40,734 nt of DNA from Branchiostoma floridae. Its lineage: Eukaryota > Chordata > Leptocardii > Amphioxiformes > Branchiostomatidae. Within the stretch, counting starts at the first letter, position 1, and each line of letters begins with the position of its first letter. The position numbers and the translations under genes were made by a program. Below the pieces are notes generated by a model, which saw nothing but the letters and a program-made list of their open reading frames with translations, was not told the DNA's origin and searched no databases. Location: contig NC_049990.1 in NCBI RefSeq assembly GCF_000003815.2, positions 12,784,835-12,825,568 on the forward strand, read 5' to 3'. Positions 35,670-40,734 of this stretch are shown piece by piece.

Positions 35670-36869
35670 TTAGGAACACGTCTCCCTGAATTCTTGGAGA
35701 CATGTGTTCTGACGTGTTCCTTGATCTGGACAAACCTTCCGAAACTTCTTGCTGCATTTACTGCATTGCTTGAGGCACTTTTTGCACATCTTCCTGCAAT
35801 TAGCTTTTTTCCAAAACTTTATGGCGATACAATTCTTCCAAAAGATTCTGTCACTGACACTGCTGCAACTTGCTGCATGTTTCGTGGTAGACGCTGGGAT
35901 CTCACAGATCAGATCTTCAGAATCTACATCCAGAAACCTTTGACCTGCAAGATTGGCGGGACCAGCGCATTCTATGTCGTATGCAAAGTCGTGATACTCT
36001 GTCAGCGTCTGCTTAAAGGGACGCATGTTGCAATCACACTGCCAGGGGTTGCCTTCGAGAGTCAAGCTCACCAAGTTACCAAGTCTCTCAAATATACCAG
36101 CTGGGAGACTGGTAATAAGATTACCCCCCAGACTCAAGTCGTCCAGATTAACAAGTCCCTCAAATATGTCAGCTGGCAGACTTGACAACCGATTTTGGCC
36201 AAGAAACAAGCGCTTCAGATTCCCAAGCCCCTGAAATATGTCAGCTGGAAGACTAGCTAAATTATTGTAAGCAAGACTCAACACCTCCAGCTTACCAAGT
36301 GGCTCAAATATTTCAGCTGGTATACTACTCAACCGATTATTGAACAAGGATAGGGAAGTTAAGTTAGTCAAGTGATGAAATGTTCCGCTTTCAATTGTGA
36401 AGATCTGTTGGGACATGAAGCTTAATATCTCCAAGCTTCTATATCTTGATAAATCAGAATGACCTAAGCTTGTGATGCCATTGCCATTGCCAAGCAGAAG
36501 AAGGGTAGTGAGGGTTATAGGCATGTTTGATGGTATACTACTCAACCGATTACCTAGCCTAAGCTCAGTCAGGCTGATCAAGTTATCAAATGTTCCGTCA
36601 TTAACTATAGAGAGCGGATTGTACGTAATGCGGAGGAACTGCAAGTTTCTATATCTTGATAAATCAGACTGACTTAAGGTTGTGATGGCGTTGCTTCTCA
36701 GGTCGAGGCGAGTGATGGTTGTAGGCAGGTCCTGGGGAACACTGGTGAGGCCCATGTCCCAGCAGGAACATTCTGTGGCTGAACAGCTGCTGCTGCAGGT
36801 TTGCGCTGTGGTTGGTCCAGCATCTTTCAGGACGATCAGCAGCAGAACGAGTAGTCTCTTCACCTTCAT
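35670..36869 (-). CDS. Secreted leucine-rich-repeat protein with Cys/Lys-rich tail
   Basis: Intronless, 399 residues from the ATG at 36869. The frame is open further upstream, but that part translates a MITE. The chosen Met begins a signal peptide (KVKRLLVLLLIVLKDAGPTT, residues 2-21). Residues about 25-50 are an LRR N-cap (TCSSSCSATECSCWDMGLTS), about 50-275 form roughly nine LRRs with xLxxLxLxxN spacing, and 274-330 an LRR C-cap (NPWQCDCNMRPF, then IECAGP and LICEIP). The last 65 residues hold ten cysteines among many lysines (CRKMCKKCLKQCSKCSKK). No transmembrane segment follows. The cap-LRR-cap plan is that of slit/peroxidasin-type and lamprey VLR-like proteins, which are numerous in amphioxus; ligand unknown. 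The LRR block at residues 48-116 is duplicated at 117-186. Confidence 0.85.
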   Translation of the reverse strand: MKVKRLLVLLLIVLKDAGPTTAQTCSSSCSATECSCWDMGLTSVPQDLPTTITRLDLRSNAITTLSQSDLSRYRNLQFLRITYNPLSIVNDGTFDNLISLTELRLGNRLSSIPSNMPITLTTLLLLGNGNGITSLGHSDLSRYRSLEILSFMSQQIFTIESGTFHHLTNLTSLSLFNNRLSSIPAEIFEPLGKLEVLSLAYNNLASLPADIFQGLGNLKRLFLGQNRLSSLPADIFEGLVNLDDLSLGGNLITSLPAGIFERLGNLVSLTLEGNPWQCDCNMRPFKQTLTEYHDFAYDIECAGPANLAGQRFLDVDSEDLICEIPASTTKHAASCSSVSDRIFWKNCIAIKFWKKANCRKMCKKCLKQCSKCSKKFRKVCPDQGTRQNTCLQEFRETCS

Positions 36870-36930
36870 GCTGAATCTTTCAGGGCTACTTTTCTTCACT
36901 GCACAAAAGAGGTGTTTTTCATTATTACCC

Positions 36931-37132
36931 CTGTAAATGCATTTAAGTTCGCGGGGATTTAATTTCGCGGAAGCGGGAAAAAGAACTTTTCGCGGTGGTT
37001 TTATGCTCACGGTAGCACCATGCACTGTACTGCCATGAAAAAATGTTCGCGGTGGTTTTAAGTTCGCGGTGAAGTGGCCACCGCGGAAACTGCGAACATT
37101 AAACCGCCGCAAAAGTTTCTGCATTTACAGTA
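36931..37132. mobile_element. TACTGTAAATGCA MITE, copy 2, next to the LRR gene start
   Basis: CTGTAAATGCATTTAAGTTC, GCGGGGATTTAATTTCGCGG at the left; TTCTGCATTTACAGTA at the right. It lies about 60 bp upstream of the LRR gene's ATG, in its promoter or 5' leader. Interior TTCGCGGTGGTTTTA blocks match 14016 and 39463. Confidence 0.82.
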
Positions 37133-37481
37133 TCAAGCAGACCTATTGCTACCTATTGCAGAATCTTACTCAAAATGAAATTTGTCATTATTATTGCTGA
37201 TTTAACATAATCAATAATTATATCTTCAGCTGCTTATGGTCTATGTTGCACCAACCTGGACAGTGATCCTAGAGCTGGCCTCTAGTTGTTGCAGGGCACT
37301 TTCAGCTTGGTTTCCTCAAACGTCAATGACACGATTCCTGCAAAAATGTATTCGGCATTTTTGGGGTTGATTCATATTCTGAATCTTTTGTGATTTTTCC
37401 CGATATTGGGCCAGTGTCAGAGGAAACTAATATGCACGATACTGGTCATGAATATAATTTTAACAAAGTCAGCATCTCTTC

Positions 37482-37650
37482 AGAATGGACCGATCCAAAA
37501 ACCCCGCCCCCTGTTCGATCATGGTTCTATTTCGAACACCTCCGTCAAAAATAGCCATTTCAGCCCAGGGCAGTTTTTGACGGAGGTGTTCGAAATAGAA
37601 TAGGGGGTTCTATCTGTTCGATATGGCGTTCGACAGGATCGGTCCATTCT
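37482..37650. mobile_element. Fold-back element with AGAATGGACCGATCC ends
   Basis: AGAATGGACCGATCC at 37482-37496 and its perfect inverse at 37636-37650; an inner stem pairs TTCTATTTCGAACACCTCCG TCAAAAA with its inverse around 37525-37603. No matching flanks seen. Confidence 0.75.
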
Positions 37651-37664
37651 CGCATTGTTCACTA

Positions 37665-37965
37665 CAAACCCAGTCTCATGGAGGTCAGACAGTGTAGGGG
37701 GTACATACAAACCCCAAAGGCATGGCTCATCGCCAGTAGGCACAAGGCAACTGGGCGGTGACTTGAACAGACAACTAGTCTGCTGAGGTAAGGGTCAGAA
37801 AGGCCACCTGTGCATCACGGTACACTAATATGTCAGTCAAGGACATTTTAGATATCTGATATTAGTAGAAATATTAACATAAGGTCGTCATGATAATACC
37901 TAAAATCTGTCCAAAATGCTTGCTTTGTTGTCCACAAACTAAGCGGATTCTCAGCAGGTTTGAAA
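37665..37965. repeat. ~300-bp dispersed repeat, copy 1
   Basis: Shares in order ACAAACC, GTCTCA, CAACTGGGCGGT(G/A)ACTTGAA, CAGAC(A)ACTA, AGTCAAGG, CATAAG...TCATGATAA, TGTCCA(A/T)AATG and AGCGGATT(C/T)TCAG with 40390-40734. Origin unknown; it ends just before the insertion at 37981. Confidence 0.7.
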
Positions 37966-37980
37966 CTAGATAGAGAAGAC

Positions 37981-39117
37981 TGTGACAGCGATCTCGCCCC
38001 CCCGGCGATCTCGCCCCCCCGGGGGGACGAGATCACTAGCGTTTTCGCCCCCCCCCCCCCCAAGAGCAGCTGGTTACTACATATTACAGGTGCGCTACCT
38101 GGTACTATACTGCACCTGGGGAGTAACGTATATGGTGTGTTACCTGGTACCTATATGGCACCTTATTACCGTACCGTAAGATGTCATACCTCGAAAATCG
38201 ATACTATATTGTTCGGTGCAAACATGACATTGAAATGAAAAAGACAATTTTTGCAGCTGAGGTGGTATAAAAACAGTGCTACTGCGAGCGTATAAATCAA
38301 CACCGTCTATGGTACGGAATACGTGAGCTATATGTTTTCAATTTGTCACAGTGTTTTCTTTCTTGTGTTGGAAACATTTCCAAAGCACTAACAAAAACAC
38401 ACGTGAATAATAGTTTCTCATTATAAACACTATCTACGCGCAAGTTGATATAGCTGTTGATAAATGCTACACAAACACTGGTAAAGTACCAGTCTTAAGA
38501 AACACGGGTAAATGCATCAGTTCCTAAATACTAGAAAAAACAGTCATGTTGGAGGTGAAGATATCCCTTGGCCAGGTGCATATACCAAAATGTGCGTTAT
38601 TCTAATTAATACCTAATATTTGTATAATTAATAAAGACATTACATAGTTCTTTTGTGGTCACTTCATGGTAGAGACTTCATATTGGAGATATATAGCTAT
38701 AGGTTGCTTGAGGACAGGTGAATACAATGAAATACATCTTCTGTCAAGACTCAGGTATATGCAATAATGGGAATACAAGGGACCCAACCCTCCTTGTCTG
38801 AAACAAGTTCAACTATCTTATTACCATGTAATTACGTTAATATTGATACTATGAATTGAGTTATGTATCAAACTCGTGTACTTATATCATTCTGAAACTG
38901 CATTTTGTGATTTATACCAATCAACTTCTAAAATGTCATGTAAACCCGTTTTTTTTTGGGGGGGGGGGCGAAATCGCCAAAGGGGGGCGAGGTAGGGGGG
39001 CGAAATCATTAGCCGGGGAGGGCGAGATCGCTAGTGATTTCGCCCCGGGGGGGCGAGATCGCTAGTGATTTCGCCCCCAGGGGGGCGAGATCACGGGGGG
39101 GCGAGATCGCTGTCACA
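37981..39117. mobile_element. 1137-bp element with perfect 23-bp TIRs and 5-bp duplication
   Basis: TGTGACAGCGATCTCGCCCC and three more C at 37981-38003 are the exact inverse of 39095-39117. AAGAC flanks both sides (37976-37980, 39118-39122). Subterminal regions consist of repeats of GCGATCTCGCCCC and GCGAGATCGCTAGTGATTTC, with more copies on the right. The AT-rich centre has no recognisable gene. TGT...ACA ends with 4-5-bp duplications fit integrase-type DNA transposons such as Ginger (family inference, not certain). Confidence 0.85.
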
Positions 39118-39158
39118 AAGACGCTGAAGGATATTGCTGAGACATAGCATCGACTATT

Positions 39159-39347
39159 ATAATTCCACCAGGTGTTATTATACCGCCACCTCAAAAAACG
39201 TTAGTATAGAGGTACGTATTCCCAAGATTGTCTTGAGCACCGAATGTTAAATATCTTAAATGTAATACAATTCAGATATTTAGGTGTTAAAGACAATCTT
39301 GGGAAGGCCTCTATAACAACGTTTTTTTGAGGTGGCGGTGGAATTAT
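39159..39347. mobile_element. Fold-back element with ATAATTCCACC ends
   Basis: ATAATTCCACC and GCCACCTCAAAAAACGTT, TATAGAGG, CCCAAGATTGTCTT at the left are matched in inverse order by AAGACAATCTTGGG, CCTCTATA, AACGTTTTTTTGAGGTGGC and GGTGGAATTAT at the right. The left arm carries two small insertions (AGGTGTTATTATACC and TACGTATT). Confidence 0.75.
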
Positions 39348-39462
39348 GAGCATGTTTGTTAAATAAGAACGAATACTGACCAACGCGGAGTTTTAGTCCA
39401 CTAAATAATGACTCAGAAACAGCGATTAGAACCACGCGATTTGATGTATGCTTCAGACGAAG

Positions 39463-39664
39463 TACTGTAAATGCAGGGGATTTGATTTTGCGGTAGCGGG
39501 GAAAAAGGACTTTTCGCGGTGGTTTTAAGTTCGCGGTAACACCGTAGACTGCAGTCTAACACCATAATAGAAAAATTTTCGCGGTGTACTTAAGTTCACA
39601 GTGAAGTGGTCACCGCGAAAACCGCGAACATTAATCCACCGCGAACATTTCTGCATTTACAGTA
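39463..39664. mobile_element. TACTGTAAATGCA MITE, copy 3
   Basis: TACTGTAAATGCAGGGGATT at the left, TTCTGCATTTACAGTA at the right, with GTGGTTTTAAGTTCGCGGTA and CACCGCGAAAACCGCGAACA inside. Same family as 14016 and 36931. Confidence 0.82.
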
Positions 39665-40389
39665 TATAAGAGACACATTTCATGAACCACTGACTAATAA
39701 ACGAGCCGGCAAATAATAATTGACAGTCTCACTCTCATGTTTAGTTGTACCATTTAGCTTCGACAAGAAGAAGGGAAAGCCATAATGCTATTCTCAGCGA
39801 AATTCTACCATTGAGCTACAAAGTTTGACTTGTAAACTATAAGGCACACATGTTGCGCATTGTCAAACAGACTACCACATACAGTCATACAAAGTAAGAA
39901 CTTCTCATAAAATGTACGTTGCTATGCCTGATATTAGGAAAATTATATGAGTCTATTTACTCATGATGAGGGCCTGATCCCTTCAGACTTCTCACATTGT
40001 TCAATAACATACCAAAAATCATGACGATCCGTCAACACGTTCTTCAATTTTTCTCGTCCAAAGTTTGAACGGAAACCGTCGCCTGTAGTTCCAAAAAAGC
40101 CGCTAGGGGGCCCAAACTCGCAGTAACCTTTCTCTGCCCCGAGGGCTGTCTACAGCTTAAAAGTCACGACCGCAGCATGTCCAGAACGCGAGATATCAAA
40201 CATGGAGGTTCCGCTGCAGTACCTTAGCAAGCCGCTAGGAGGCCCTATATCGAACTCCCCCTTCGTTTTGCCGACCCCTACCCACCCACCAAATATCATT
40301 AGCATCCATCGAAGTCTTCTCGAGTTATGCTGTTCACAGACATCGGGACAAACACACAAAGTGAAAACATAACCTTAGCCATTCTGGCA
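39665..40389. other. Intergenic DNA, no gene recognised
   Basis: No exon-like frame with support. From about 40020 the sequence becomes GC-richer and carries GCCGCTAGGGGGCCC and GCCGCTAGGAGGCCC; this may be part of a larger dispersed repeat together with the following segment. Confidence 0.4.
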
Positions 40390-40734
40390 AAGGTAACAAA
40401 CCTGGTCTCAGGGTGGACAGACAGTACTGGGGGACCATAAAAGTACAACAAGCCATGACTCATTGATATGGCAAAGGGTACTAGCAACTGGGCGGTAACT
40501 TGAACAGACTACTACCCTACTGACGTGAGGGTCAGGAAGGTCAGTTGAGAAACACAACACACTAATGTCAGTCAAGGCGGCCCCCTTTTAGACATTCGCA
40601 ATCAGTGGAAAAATCAACATAAGAATCATGATAAAATATGTCTAAGATCCGTCCATAATGTTTTGCTTTGTCACAATAGACAAAATCGTGTCGTGGACAA
40701 ACGTAGTAATTAGCGGATTTTCAGGGGTGAAACT
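40390..40734. repeat. ~300-bp dispersed repeat, copy 2
   Basis: Second copy of the repeat at 37665-37965, same orientation, with a few short insertions (for example GCGGCCCCC near 40579). It reaches the window end, so its limit is unknown. Confidence 0.65.

Noticed and set aside
35694-36185. 163-residue + strand frame
   Set aside because: Antisense shadow of the LRR gene.

Overview
The window looks like nuclear DNA of an invertebrate chordate, most probably an amphioxus (Branchiostoma). The genes are intron-rich, with GC-rich exons of about 60% GC in AT-rich introns. A single delta-catenin gene mixes p120-like and ARVCF/CTNND2-like traits. Introns and intergenic DNA are packed with short inverted-repeat transposons, tRNA-derived SINEs and minisatellites. 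Two runs of N (1733-1952, 3638-3847) show a draft assembly. Species is inference; the gene content is read from the translation.

Layout. (1) 1-4245, + strand: the 3' end of a RanGAP1 gene, with its last leucine-rich repeats, the acidic tail and a short terminal exon. (2) 4246-7784: 3' UTR and intergenic DNA with a 1.7 kb inverted-repeat element and a MITE. (3) 7785-21313, + strand: a 14-exon delta-catenin (p120/ARVCF family) model that joins in frame to 933 codons plus stop, covers the whole armadillo domain and ends in the PDZ ligand DSWV. Its 3' UTR runs to AATAAA at 24026 or 25029. (4) 26070-31185, + strand: a five-exon XK-related (XKR) membrane protein of 463 residues, with a 33-bp minisatellite in its third intron. 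(5) 31186-35640: gene-poor, repeat-rich DNA with a tRNA-derived SINE. (6) 35670-36869, - strand: an intronless secreted leucine-rich-repeat protein of 399 residues with an unusual cysteine/lysine-rich tail. (7) 36870-40734: nested inverted-repeat elements, including a 1137-bp element with perfect terminal inverted repeats and a perfect 5-bp target duplication, and two copies of a ~300-bp dispersed repeat.

The genes do not form an operon or pathway. RanGAP1 acts in nuclear transport, delta-catenin at cadherin junctions and on Rho signalling, XKR proteins in the plasma membrane (some scramble lipids), and the LRR protein is probably secreted.

The most unusual signals are: a fold-back transposon family (TAGCC...GGCTA ends, 9-bp target duplications) of which two copies sit in the B-box of tRNA-derived SINEs; repeated tandem duplication of splice-site/exon-edge segments inside the delta-catenin gene (exons 6, 9 and 10); and delta-catenin splice sites built directly into microsatellites (exons 3, 4 and 6).
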